Positions 1-11,999 are shown, numbered from the stretch's first letter. The stretch: 42,500 nucleotides of DNA from Theodoxus fluviatilis (GCA_034096865.1 JAWQFJ010026969.1:42501-85000); one strand, 5' to 3'. The notes: a model not told the origin generated them from the sequence alone. Numbers and translations: made by a program.

Positions 1-265
1 CTGTAATGTGAGGCAATTCAACTTTATCCCTGGTGAAATACTGGCAAGATGATATGACAAGACTGGGAAAAAAGCACACAGAAATTAGGAGTTTAAACTT
101 GCACAAAAAGTGGATGGCTGAGATGTTCTCTTTCATCAGTCAGTTGACAAATGGTGGCAGTGTAACACCAGAGCATGAGTGATGTGTGGTTTGTTATCTC
201 CCCTTAGTGGAACTATAATTATATCAGCTATATATATATATTCCACTGGCACAGAAGTGCCATTG

Positions 266-573
266 CTGGCCTTGTCATGTTAGTGCAGCCATTGGAGAGA
301 AGCTGGCCTTGTTATGATAGTGCAGGCATTGGAGAGATTGAGATGGCCTTGTTATGATAGTGCAGGCATTGGAGAGAAGCTGGCCTTGTTATGATAGTGC
401 AGGCATTGGAGAGAAGCTGGCCTTGTTATGATAGTGCAGGCATTGGAGAGAAGCTGGCCTTGTTATGATAGTGCAGGCATTGGAGAGAAGCTGGCCTTGT
501 TATGATAGTGCAGGCATTGGAGAGAAGCTGGCCTTGTTATGATAGTGCAGGCATTGGAAAGAAGCTGGCCTTA
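266..573. repeat. 37-bp minisatellite, about 8 copies
   Basis: The unit starts CTGGCCTTGTTATGATAGTG and ends GCAGGCATTGGAGAGAAG. The middle copies are nearly identical, while the first and last are diverged or partial. It lies outside any recognised exon. Confidence 0.9.
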
Positions 574-640
574 ACTAGTGTGAGACTGTGATAAGACAAT
601 GTTTTACACGAATATGTTGCAACACTGCTAATGTGTGCTG

Positions 641-740
641 TGGTGTGTGTGTGTGTGTGTGTGTCCCTCAGTGTGTGTGTGTCCCTCAGTGTGTGTGTGT
701 GTGTGTGTGTGTCCCGCAATGTGTAAGTGTGTGTGTGTTT
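641..740. repeat. TG microsatellite with CCCTCAG interruptions
   Basis: Runs of TG are broken by CCCTCAG and CCCGCAATG. ORFs across it are artefacts of the repeat. Confidence 0.9.
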
Positions 741-777
741 TAGTCTTTGTATATTTCTATGTGTGTATGTCTGCCTT

Positions 778-790
778 CTGCCTGCCTGCC

Positions 791-847
<57 letters not shown>

Positions 848-882
848 GTCTGTCTGTCTGTGTGTCTCTGTGCCTCTCTGTC
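778..882. repeat. CTGT tetranucleotide microsatellite
   Basis: CTGC units shift into a long CTGT run with one CTAT interruption, then decay into TGTCTCTG. Confidence 0.93.
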
Positions 883-1669
883 CCAAAAGCTCAAAATCAC
901 ATTGCCATCACTTTTGCAAGGAGGTAGAGGGTGATAAGACCTTCCTAGGCATAGTCCTACCATTGACTATTTTCATGTGTCAAGTTATGACTGAGGCCAA
1001 GCAATAGAGACCAATGGCAGGTTTGGCATTTCCTTAGTAGGAAGCTTAACCTGCAGTAGTGGTCAGTGCAAGGCAAGTTGGTCATGTCTCCTCTCTGGGC
1101 AAAGGCTTGGCGTTTCCCTACCTCAAGGTCAAAGGTCCACTGAACAAACTCAGAATCTTTCTGGCCCAGGGATAGAAATGGGGGCACTGCACCTTGCAGG
1201 TCAAAGGTCTTGGTTGCAAATGTATGCGGAACTCGGGGACATGTTGAGCATGAGTGTTCTCTCAGATTGCTTGCAACTGCTGCAAAATTCACCCGAAATA
1301 TGGTAATTGACTTGACCTTTCCAGAAATAGCCTTTCTCACATAAGATGGCTGCCGATTCCTGTCATGAAAAGGGAAGATGGTGTGTCATTTGACATAGGC
1401 ATGCAGTTTTATTGAACTGCTCAAAAGGTCTACTCCACAGGCGGCTCATAAGATAAAGACTGACATTGATACAGAAGCTGCTGCTATCAGCCTGCAGAAC
1501 ATGAAGGTTGCTAGTGGCAGGACACTTTTGTTACTCTCAGAGTCTAGAGTCAGGAAAGATTACATTTAGTCTGCATCGGCTGTCAAAAGAAGTGTTACAG
1601 TCAAGGAAGGAATGTCATGTGGTCATGTGTAAACACTCATACGCTCTGTCTGTCTGTCTGTGTGTCTGT
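883..1669. other. Apparently single-copy sequence, no gene seen
   Basis: Mixed-composition DNA containing an unremarkable minus-strand ORF at 957-1340 (127 codons). I recognise no family motif in it. It ends in a short CTGT run (1647-1668) beside the hammerhead-like unit. Confidence 0.5.
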
Positions 1670-1766
1670 AGAGAAAAGAAGCAAGGAGACTTTCCTCCAA
1701 CTTCAGAACTTTATTAGCAAAGCTTTCGGGGCCAAGTAGGCTCCTTCATCAGTGCAGTGAAAGTCT
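1670..1766 (-). ncRNA. Hammerhead-ribozyme-like solo unit, copy A (core intact)
   Basis: On the minus strand the order is AGACUUUC (complement of 1759-1766), then the core CUGAUGA (1746-1752). Next is a stem II of GGAGCC and GGCCCC around a UACUU loop, then GAAA (1724-1727). A 6-bp stem III follows (AGCUUU with AAAGUU) and a cleavage triplet UUC ending at 1706. GAAAGUCU (1687-1694) closes stem I with 8 perfect pairs. This is a type I hammerhead layout, 80 nt long. Departures from the ideal are one extra A after CUGAUGA and one A-C mismatch in stem II. Such motifs are established in Penelope-like retroelements and in small retrozymes of animals. Cleavage activity is inferred. Confidence 0.65.
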
Positions 1767-1849
1767 ACACGTGATCATATATAAGCCCTGTGATCAAAGT
1801 TCACAACACTCGGGTGCCTGTCTGTCAGCCTGCCTGCCTGCCGGCCTGC

Positions 1850-1851
<2 letters not shown>

Positions 1852-1930
<79 letters not shown>

Positions 1931-1969
1931 TCCTCCTCCCCCCCCCCCCTTTTGAAAGAGAGAGAGAGC
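1852..1969. repeat. CT microsatellite, C-run and short GA run
   Basis: About 37 CT dinucleotides, then TCCTCC and an 11-base C-run, then a short GAGAGAGAG that could pair back to the CT tract. Confidence 0.93.
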
Positions 1970-2412
1970 AGTACGTACAGCATTGCTTACTTCATCAATG
2001 TTGAATATCACTCCACCCTCTATTCCAGTTCCCTTGCAGCAAACTGCCATATGAGCCATGGATTAATTTTTTTCATTTTTTTGAGCCAGTGATCCTGTTA
2101 GTAGCAATTGCCTTTCAGTTTCACAGCAAGGAGAGCAAATGAGGGGGATTAGTTTTTTATTAAAGGGTGTGAGGCTTGGCTTGTTATGGCTGACTTGGCT
2201 GCATTGTTGTGTTTCCAAGCCCCTATCAGAAGGACTTACAGGCAATAATGATCACCTGACATTGGTAAGGATTATCCGGCACATATTGCCTGCAGGCACA
2301 GAGTAATTGAGGGAGCTTGAAGTTGTGGCTTGGCCATTGATTTGAGCTTTGCAGACTTCAGCAAAGCCACACAGACTGAAAAGTATCACTGAAGGAATAA
2401 TTTGTCACTGTA
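1970..2412. other. Single-copy sequence, nothing recognised
   Basis: AT-balanced non-coding DNA with no repeat, RNA gene or exon I can support. Confidence 0.5.
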
Positions 2413-2705
2413 GTGAGAATGCTTATTGAAATTCAGTGGTGTGGTGTTTTATGAAAGGATCAATAAGGGGGGAGGGGGGATGTCTTACTATGCAGAGAAC
2501 GCTTATTGAAAAATATTTTCAGTTGCATGGTGTTTTATGAAAGGATCAATAATGGGAGGGAAAATGTCTTACTGACTATGGAGAGAATGCTTATTGAATA
2601 TTTTGTGTCATGGTGTTTTAGAAAAGGATCAATGATGAAAAACCTTTGCAGTATTGAGAATATATATTGAAATATTCAGTGTCACTGTGTTCCATGTCAG
2701 GAACG
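2413..2705. repeat. Diverged tandem repeat, unit about 85-95 bp, 3-4 copies
   Basis: GAGAATGCTTATTGAA-type and GGTGTTTTATGAAAGGATCA-type blocks recur in the same order with drift and short G-rich insertions. It is an old local duplication. Confidence 0.7.
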
Positions 2706-3246
2706 CAGTTTTGGGAAATTCTGTAACATAAATGTTGAAAGTGAAGAAACAAATTTGGATGCTTGATCAACTTCCAAGACTACAAAGTTGATTGTTCAAA
2801 TCGCGTGGTAGGTTGTCAATTGTGTTTGATATGCCATAATGGAAAGGTCAGGATAAATGGAAAATGCCCACAGCTAATTGAGGTGTTAATTTATTGAAAT
2901 GTGCTCTTCCAGGGTAGGGTGGGACAGTGCTCATGCCAGATGGTGTAATGGCTCTATGGTATCTCGTTTGCTGTTTAAAAAAGAATAAAAATTTGAAATG
3001 CAGATCGCCTCCCAAGAGCCACCTGCTGCCTGTACATCAAATGTCCAGAGCAGGTGTCTCATGACCGACTCTACATCAGCACCAGCCTGCAACATCCTGT
3101 AGATAAAAGGCTGTTGCACGTGTTGAAACTGAAATATACTGTCTCTCAGCAAATGCAGGTTTTCTCGTGTGCAAGCAGTTCTTTCAATGCTTTTTTTTTT
3201 GGTTTTGCAAAAAAATGAATTCATGATTTACGACCAGTCCTATTTT

Positions 3247-4087
3247 TGACTCACATGCGAAGCAAAAGTGAGTCTATGTACTGAGCCGTGTCGTCCGTCC
3301 GTCCGGGCGTCCGTAAAAAACTTAAACGTTGGATTTTTCTCGGAGACTATTAAGTCTATCAACACCAAATGTGGCATGATGGTGTATGATGACAAGGCCT
3401 CAAAAAACATACATAGTGACTTGACCTTGCTTCAAGGTCAAGGTCACAGGAGCCATAAATGTGGTCTCAAAAACAGTCATTTTTCACATTTTCCCAATTT
3501 TCTCCCACGTTATTGAGAATGGCGACCTCAGCTACAAGTGGTATATAGGTCAAAGCAAGCCCTATCTATTGATACCAGTTTGGTTGACCTTGCTTCAAGG
3601 TCAAGGTCACAGGAGCTCTTCAAAGTTGGATCGTATACATATTTTGAAGTGACCTTGACCCTGAACTATGGCAGATAACTGTTTCAAACTTAATAATTAT
3701 GTGGGGCACATGTTATACTTTCATCATGAGACACATTTGTTCACATATCATCAAGGTCAAGGTCACTTTGACCCTTATGAAATGTGACCAAAATGGGGTA
3801 GTGAACCACTAAAAGTGACTATATCTCATGGTAGAAAGTGCCAATAAGCACCATTGTGCTTCCTATGTCTTGAATTGACAGCTTTGTGTTGCATGACCTT
3901 GGATGACCTTGACCTTGGGTCAAGGTCACATGTATTTTGGTAGGAAAAATGTGTAGAGCATTTCTTTGTGTATGATGTCATTGGTAGGTTTAGTTGTTTG
4001 ACCTTGACCTTGAAGGTCACCTGAAGATCAAGGTCATATAAAGGTCAAGGTCAAGCATGTGAGTCGTATGGGCTTTGCCCTTCATGT
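3247..4087 (+). mobile_element. Dispersed ~850-bp element, copy 1 (AGGTCA-rich)
   Basis: It starts TGACTCACATGCGAAGC and ends GCATGTGAGTCGTATGG...TTTGCCCTTC, with GACTCACATGC at the start and its exact complement GCATGTGAGTC near the end. It matches 10315-11100 and 27936-28784 along its length with few differences. It holds at least six perfect 12-bp AGGTCAAGGTCA direct repeats on either strand (3435, 3598, 3754, 3904, 3999, 4042). The short ORFs shared by all three copies look non-coding. It is probably a non-autonomous transposon; the family is unknown to me. Confidence 0.85.
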
Positions 4088-4946
4088 TAAAGCAATTCTC
4101 AGAAACATTTATGCCTGTCAGCCACTGGGAACAAGCTGCACTCCCTGTGCCTCAACCATCACTCGAGCCACTCACAGGAGTGAACAAATGTCCACCAATG
4201 GTCTCCTTGCTTTGCATGCAAAACACTTGTTTTTGGAATTACAGACACGCATTCAAAGACATCACAACAAAATAGCAGTACTGCTCTTGCAAAGCTCTGT
4301 GTAGAATACAGCAATAGTTGAATTAAATCACTACGTTATTTAAATCAAGATGTCAGTTGAAGTAGTAGTACGAGCCTCTAAGGAACATGGCTTATCATGA
4401 AACTGAGTGGTTCGGGCAGCAAACTTTCCCTTGGTTTAGGCAGTGAGGATCATTATTGTCAGTTAAACAAACCTGGGTTTATCGGAACCGCAGGACTCCT
4501 CTCCTGCAAGATGGTCGCAGTGGCAGCAGTTGTACTATTGATGACTGGTGCCATAGTTGTGCAGAAGTCAACTCCAGTAGTAATGCAAGTGACCATGAAT
4601 GCCATATATATGGTGAAGGGTGGAGTCAATGAAAGTGACTATATATGGTGAAGGGTGGAGTCAATGAACATGACACATCTGCACAATGAGACATAATGTG
4701 TGTGTGTGCATGTGTGTGTGTTGCATAGTGGAAAAGACTATCAAAGAATGTATTGTTTCGTTTTCACATGCTCCATGTTTGGAGACACCATTGAACTGCA
4801 TCTCATGGTTATTAGGTTTCAGGAACATTGTTGCATGTGCTCTTTTGACAAAAACTGAATGCCCACAAAGCTGGGTCTGTAACTGTTGTTGGTTGCAGAC
4901 GGAAACTTTCACATGATGATGAATTGCCTGTTGTTGATTTTTTCAG
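4088..4946. other. Sequence upstream of exon w1
   Basis: Mostly single-copy, with a 35-bp tandem duplication (4606-4668) and a short TG run near 4697. An ATG at 4511 opens a hydrophobic reading frame but has no convincing donor. The stretch ends in the T-rich acceptor of exon w1. Confidence 0.5.
4606..4668. repeat. 35-bp tandem duplication
   Basis: ATATATGGTGAAGGGTGGAG followed by TCAATGAA occurs at 4606 and again at 4641. Confidence 0.85.
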
Positions 4947-5019
4947 GTTTTGGCACTCTGCAGCAGTGTGAGAGGAGAAACTGTGTCTCTGACAGATGCC
5001 AACGTTGACAGTATACTAG
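4947..5019 (+). CDS. ERP44: ERP44 exon w1: end of signal peptide and mature N-terminus
   Basis: 73 nt between ...TTTTTTCAG and GTAAGC. It is read in phase 0 and ends in phase 1. It encodes the end of a signal peptide ([10 protein letters not shown]) and the start of the mature protein ([14 protein letters not shown]), matching the family's N-terminal ITSLDTENIDEIL segment. In this frame the upstream sequence meets TGA at 4935-4937, so 4946/4947 is a true acceptor and the start codon lies in an earlier exon. Confidence 0.9.
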
Positions 5020-8000
5020 GTAAGCAGTCACCAGTGTTGACCCTCTAACCCACACTTCCTCTAACATCTTAACCCCACCACCACCCGCCTTCCCACTGCC
5101 ACCCCCCCACCTCCCTACTACCACCCCCCTGCCTCCCTACTACCACCCCCCTGCCTCCCTACTACCAACTCCCTACTGCCACCCCCCCCCACCCCCGCCT
5201 CCCTACTTCCACTCCTTGCCTCCATACTACCACCCCCCTGCCTCCCTACTACCACTCCCCCGCCTCCCTACTACCACCTCCCTACTGCCACTCCCCCCCA
5301 CCCCCGCCTCCCTACTACCACCACCCCCGCCTTCCTACTACCACCTCCCAACTCCCTACTGCCACTCCCCCCCACCCCCACCTCCCTACTACCACCCCCC
5401 TGCCTCCCTACCACCCCCCTGCCTCCCTACTACCACCTCCCTACTGCCACTCCCCCCCACCCCCGCCTCCCTACTACCACCCCCCTGCCTCCCTACTACC
5501 ACCCCCCCACCTCCCTACTATCACCCCCGCCTCCCTACTACCACCCCCCGCCTCCCTACTACCACCCCCGCCTCCCTACTACCACCCCCATCTCCCTACT
5601 ATAACGCCCCGCCTCCCTACTATAATGCCCCGCCTCCCCACGCCTCCCTACTGCTGCCCCCGCCTCCCTACTGCCACCCCCGCCTCCCTACTATAACGCC
5701 CCGCCTCCCCACAGCCATCCCCCGCCTCCCTACTGCTGCCCCCGCCTCCTTACTGCCACCCCTGCCTCCTTACTACCACCCCCAGCCCCCCATACTACCA
5801 CCCCCGCCTCCCTCCTATCACCCCCGCCTCCTACTGCCACCCCCGCTCCCTACTACCACCCCCGCCTCCCTACTGCCACCCCCGCCTCCCTACTGCCACC
5901 CCCGCCTTCCTACTACCACCCCCGCCTCCCTACTACCACCCCCGCCTCCCTACTACCACCCCCACCTCCCTACTACCAGCCCCCACCTCCCTTCTACCAC
6001 ACCTCGCCTCCCTACTACCACCCCCGCCTCCCCACTGCCACCCCCCACTTCCCTACTACCACCCCCCTGCCTCCCTACTACCACCCCCCTACTGCCACCC
6101 CCCTGCCTCCCTACTACCACTCCCCCTGCCTCCCTACTACCACTCCCCCTGCCTCCCTACTACCACCCCCTGCCTCCCTACTATAACGCCCCGCCTCCCC
6201 ACTGCCACCCCCCGCCTCCCTACTACCACCCCCCTGCCTCCCTACTACCACCCCTTGCCTCCCTACTATAACGCCCTGCCTCCCCACTGCCACCCCCCGC
6301 CTCCCTACTACCACCCCCCTGCCTCCCTACTACCACCCCCCTACTGCCACCCCCTGCCTCCCCACTGTCACCCCCCTGCCTCCCTACTGTCTCCCCACTG
6401 CCACCCCCGCCTCCCTACTACCACCCCCAGCCTTCCTACTGCCACCCCCCACCTCCCTACTACCACTCCCCCTGCCTCCCTACTACCACCCCTGCCTCCC
6501 TACTACCACCCCCCTGCCTCCCCACTGCCACCCCCCTGCCTCCCTACTACCACCTCCTGCCTCCCCACTGCCACCCCCGCTCCCTACTGCCACCTCCCTA
6601 CTGCCACCTCCCTACTGCCACCTCCCTACTGCCACCACCCGCCTCCTTACTGCCACCCCCCTGCATCCCCTTCCTACTGCCACCCCCACCTCCCTACTAC
6701 CACCCCCCGCCTCCCTACTGCCACCCCCCTGCATCCCCTTCCTACTGCCACCCCCGCCTCCCTACTGCCACCCCCCACCTCCCTACGACCACCCCCCGCC
6801 TCCCTACTGCCACCCCCCTGCCTCCCCACTGCCACCCCCCGCCTCCCTACTGCCACCCCCCGCCTCCCTACTGCCACCCCCTGCCTCCCTACTGCCACCC
6901 CCCTGCATCCCCTTCCTACTGCCACCCCCACCACCCTACTGCCACCCCCCACCTCCCCACTGCCACCACCCGCCTCCCTACTGCCACCCCCCGCCTCCCT
7001 ACTGCCACCTCCCTACTGCCACCCCCCGCCTCCCTACTGCCACCCCCCGCCTCCCTACTACCACCCCCCGCCTCCCTACTGCCACCCCCCGCCTCCCTAC
7101 TACCACCCCCCGCCTCCCTACTGCCACCCCCCGCCTCCCTACTGCCACCCCCCGCCTCCCTACTGCCCCCCCCCGCCTCCCTACTACCACCCCCCGCCTC
7201 CCTACTGCCACCCCCTGCCTCCCTACTGCCACCCCCCTGCATCCCCTTCCTACTGCCACCCCCCGCCTCCCTACTGCCACCCCCTGCCTCCCTACTGCCA
7301 CCCCCCTGCATCCCTACTGCCACCCCCCTGCATCCCCTTCCTACTGCCACCCCCCTGCATCCCCTTCCTACTGCCACCCCCCGCCTCCCTACTGCCACCC
7401 CCTGCCTCCCTACTGCCACCCCCCGCCTCCCTACTGCCACCCCCTGCCTCCCTACTGCCACCCCCCTGCATCCCCTTCCTACTGCCACCCCCCGCCTCCC
7501 TACTGCCACCCCCTGCCTCCCTACTGCCACCCCCTGCCTCCCTACTGCCACCCCCCTGCATCCCCTTCCTACTGCCACCCCCCGCCTCCCTACTGCCACC
7601 CCCTGCCTCCCTACTGCCACCCCCCTGCATCCCCTTCCTACTGCCACCCCCACCTCCCTACTGCCACCCCCACCACCCTACTGCCATCCCCCACCTCCCT
7701 ACTACCACCCCCCGCCTCCCTACTGCCACCCCCCGCCTCCCTACTGCCACCCCCTGCCTCCCTACTGCCACCCCCCTGCTTCCCTACTACCACCCCCCTG
7801 CATCCCCGTCCTACTGCCCCCCCCACCTCCCTACTGCCACCCCCACCACCCTACTGCCATCCCCCACCTCCCTACTACCACCCCCCGCCTCCCTACTGCC
7901 ACCCCCCGCCTCCCTACTGCCACCCCCTGCCTCCCTACTGCCACCCCCCTGCCTCCCTACTACCACCCCCCTGCATCCCCTTCCTACTGCCACCCCCACC

Positions 8001-11000
8001 TCCCTACTGCCACCCCCACCACCCTACTGCCATCCCCCACCTCCCTACTACCACCCCCCGCCTCCCTACTGCCACCCCCCGCCTCCCTACTGCCACCCCC
8101 TGCCTCCCTACTGCCACCCCCCTGCCTCCCTACTGCCACCCCCCTGCATCCCTTCCTACTGCCACCCCCACCTCCCTACTGCCACCCCCACCACCCTACT
8201 GCCATCCCCCACCTCCCTACTACCACCCCCCGCCTCCCTACTGCCACCCCCGCCTCCCTACTGCCACCCCCTGCCTCCCTACTGCCACCCCCCTGCATCC
8301 CCTTCCTACTGCCACCCCCACCTCCCTACTGCCACCCCCACCACCCTACTGCCATCCCCCACCTCCCTACTACCACCCCCCGCCTCCCTACTGCCACCCC
8401 CTGCCTCCCTACTGCCACCCCCCTGCATCCCCTTCCTACTGCCACCCCCACCACCCTACTGCCACCCCTCTTTCTCCCACCCCTGCTATCACAGCACAAT
8501 CAATCTTCTTGAATCAACTAATTTTATGTTTATAAATCAGATGCTTGTACTTGCTATGAAAGTTATGAATAAATTATGGATGTGTTGTTTGTTGAAATAT
8601 GAAGGAGATTATGTTGTTGATATTAGTGCTTTGATTTAACTGCTAAAGTACATTATGAAGAGAGATAGAGGTATACATTTTTCAGGGGTCTTAAAATTAA
8701 ATGTCTAAAATCTGTGAAGGTGTTGTGAGATTGGGGGGCAAAAACTATATCTTGAGGTCCTGTAAGTCAGTCCCGTGTTTCATTCCCCAGTCCTGTAAGT
8801 CAGTCCCGAGTTTCATTCCCCAGTCCTGTAAGTCATTCCCGTGTTCCATCCCCCATTCCTGTAAGTCATTCCCGTGTTCCATTCCCCAGTCCTGTAAGTC
8901 AGTCCCGTGTTCCATTCCCCAGTCCTGTAAGTCAGTCCCGTGTTCCATTCCCCAGTCCTGTAAGTCAGTCCCGTGTTCCATTCCCCAGTCCTGTAAGTCA
9001 TTCCCGTGTTCCATTCCCCAGTCCTGTAAGTCATTCCCGTGTTCCATTCCCCAGTCCTGTAAGTCATTCCCGTGTTTCATTCCCCAGTCCTGTAAGTCAT
9101 TCCTGTGTTTCATTCCCCAGTCCTGTAAGTCATTCCCGTGTTTCATTCCCCAGTCCTGTAAGTCATTCCCGTGTTTCATTCCCCAGTCCTGTAAGTCATT
9201 CCTGTGTTTCATTCCCCAGTCCTGTAAGTCATTCCTGTGTTTCATTCCCCAGTCCTGTAAGTCATTCCCGTGTTTCATTCCCCAGTCCTGTAAGTCATTC
9301 CCGTGTTTCATTCCCCAGTCCTGTAAGTCATTCCCGTGTTTCATTCCCCAGTCCTGTAAGTCATTCCTGTGTTTCATTCCCCAGTCCTGTAAGTCATTCG
9401 TGTGTTTCATTCCCCAGTCCTGTAAGTCATTCGCGTGTTTCATTCCCCAGTCCTGTAAGTCATTCGTGTGTTTCATTCCCCAGTCCTGTAAGTCATTCGT
9501 GTGTTTCATTCCCCAGTCCTGTAAGTCATTCGTGTGTTTCATTCCCCAGTCCTGTAAGTCATTCGTGTGTTTCATTCCCCAGTCCTGTAAGTCATTCGTG
9601 TGTTTCATTCCCCAGTCCTGTAAGTCATTCGTGTGTTTCATTCCCCAGTCCTGTAAGTCATTCGTGTGTTTCATTCCCCAGTCCTGTAAGTCATTCGTGT
9701 GTTTCATTCCCCAGTCCTGTAAGTCATTCGTGTGTTTCATTCCCCAGTCCTGTAAGTCATTCGTGTGTTTCATTCCCCAGTCCTGTAAGTCATTCGTGTG
9801 TTTCATTCCCCAGTCCTGTAAGTCATTCCCGTGTTCCATTCCCCAGTCCTGTAAGTCATTCCCGTGTTCCATTCCCCAGTCCTGTAAGTCATTCCCGTGT
9901 TCCATTCCCCAGTCCTGTAAGTCAGTCCCGTGTTCCATTCCCCAGTCCTGTAAGTCAGTCCCGTGTTCCATTCCCCAGTCCTGTAAGGATTGTGCAATTT
10001 GTAGAGAAAAAAATCAGTCACCTAACAGCAAATATGGGCGGTACAGGATCATGAAGGGTGGGCAGTACAGGATCTTATAAGAGTTTTTAGAAAAGGGATT
10101 GTTTGAAGGTAAAGGATATTTTTTAATAGGAACTTTTCACCCTTTGAATGAGAAGTTTATGAACAAAGCAGTTTACCCCCTGGTCACCAGGCCAATGCGA
10201 ATGTCACTCTGATGCCATGTTAACTCCATGGGGAGCATGCAGCCAGGCAGCTGTTGGACATGCATGCCTATCTTTGACAGTTTCTGCACCTCAGCCCTCA
10301 CACGCAGCCATTTTTGACTCACATGCGAAGCAAAAGTGAGTCTATGTACTGAGCCGTGTCGTCCGTTCATCCGCCCGTCCGTCCGGGCGTAAAAAACTTA
10401 AACGTTGGATTTTTCTTGGAGACTATTAAGTCTATCAACACCAAATGTGGCATGATGGTGTATGATGACAAGGCCTCAAAAAACATACACAGTGACTTGA
10501 CCTTGCTTCAAGGTCAAGGTCACAGGAGCCATAAATGTGGTCTCAAAAACAGTCATTTTTCACATTTTCCCAATTTTCTCCCACGTTATTGAGAATGGCG
10601 ACCTTAGCTACAAGTGGTATATAGGTCAAAGCAAGCCCTATCTTTTGATACCAGTTTGGTTGACCTTGCTTCAAGGTCAAGGTCACAGGAGCTCTTCAAA
10701 GTTGGATTGTATACATATTTTGAAGTGACCTTGACCCTGAACTATGGAAGATAACTGTTTCAAACTTAATAATTATGTGGGGCACATGTTATACTTTCAT
10801 CATGAGACACATTTGGTCACATATCATCAAGGTCAAGGTCACTTTGACCCTTATGAAATGTGACCAAAATGGGGTAGTGAACCACTAAAAGTGACTATAT
10901 CTCATGGTAGAAAGTGCCAATAAGCACCATTGTGCTTCCTATGTCTTGAATTAACAGCTTTGTGTTGCATGACCTTGTTTGTGTATGATGTCATTGGTAG

Positions 11001-11372
11001 GTTTAGTTGTTTGACCTTGACCTTGAAGGTCACCTGAAGGTCAAGGTCATATAAAGGTCAAGGTCAAGCATGTGAGTCGTATGGGCTTTGCCCTTCTTGT
11101 TATTCCTGGGTGGGAAGAGTAATTTGAACAAAGCCCTTCACTCAAGCCAAGGGTGCAGCTCCAGGATGTACACAGTTTTGAATGACACTCTTGCATGCAC
11201 ACAGCAAATGCAGGTCTATTAATCCAACTGTTTGACTGGAATTCCTGTAGATGTAGACGCATGCCTTGATGTCTGACATGTCTTGTCATTCCTTGTATTA
11301 CATTGATGTTATGCCGATTCCTCTCTCCGCAGGTACTCATGAAGTAGTTTTAGTGAATTTCTACGCTGATTG

Positions 11373-11451
<79 letters not shown>

Positions 11452-11744
11452 CCCCCCCCCTCCTCCCTCCCTCCCTCCCTCCCTCCCCTCCCTCCCTCCC
11501 TCCCTCCCTCCTCCCTCCCTCCCTTCCTTCCTCCCTCCCTCCCTCCCTCCCTCCCTCCCTCCCTCCCTACCTCCCTCCCTCCCTCCCTCCCTCTCTCCCT
11601 CTCTCCCTCCCTCCCTCCCCTCCCTCCCTCCCTCCCTCCCTCCCTCCCTCCCTCCCTCCCTCTCTCCCTCCCTCTCCTCCCCTCCCTCCCCTCCTCCCTC
11701 CCTCCTCCCTCCCTCCTCCTCCCTCCCTCCCTCCCTCCCTCCCT

Positions 11745-11787
<43 letters not shown>

Positions 11788-11999
11788 CCCCCCCCCTCCC
11801 TCCCTCCCTCCCTCCTCCCTCCCTCCCTCCCTCCCTCCCTCCCTCCCTCCCTCCCTCCCTCCCTCCCTCCCTCCCTTCCCTCCTCTTCCTCCCTCCATCC
11901 CTCCCTCCATCCATCCCTCCCTCCCTCCCTCCCTCCCTCCCTCCCTCCCTCCCATCCATCCATCCATCCTTCCTTCCATCCCTCTCTCCCTCCCTCCCT

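Noticed and set aside
3268..3652. Recurrent short ORFs ([19 protein letters not shown] peptide) shared at 3268, 10356 and 27935 as a conserved small protein family
   Set aside because: They recur because the ~850-bp element recurs. The starts differ, the frames are short and the neighbouring direct repeats explain the conservation.
4511..4614. Hydrophobic reading frame from ATG 4511 as the ERP44 signal-peptide exon
   Set aside because: Phase-0 donors in it (for example before GTTGTG, GTAATG or GTGAAG) are weak or leave an over-long signal peptide with two hydrophobic stretches. It remains possible but is not supported.
4916..4950. ATG-ATG-AAT...TTG-TTG-ATT reading directly into exon w1 as an unspliced signal peptide
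   Set aside because: It is in a different frame from the ERp44 reading, and the ERp44 frame has TGA at 4935-4937. The T-rich run plus CAG is a normal acceptor.
8758..9986. CRISPR-like array of 33-bp repeats
   Set aside because: The units are contiguous with no unique spacers, and the setting is an animal intron.
8701..10080. Long opposing ORFs (459 and 408 codons) with an 11-residue repeat that could look like a secreted repeat protein
   Set aside because: They are translations of the 33-bp intron 1 array. Frame openness on both strands follows from a unit divisible by three, and there is no signal peptide, domain or codon bias.
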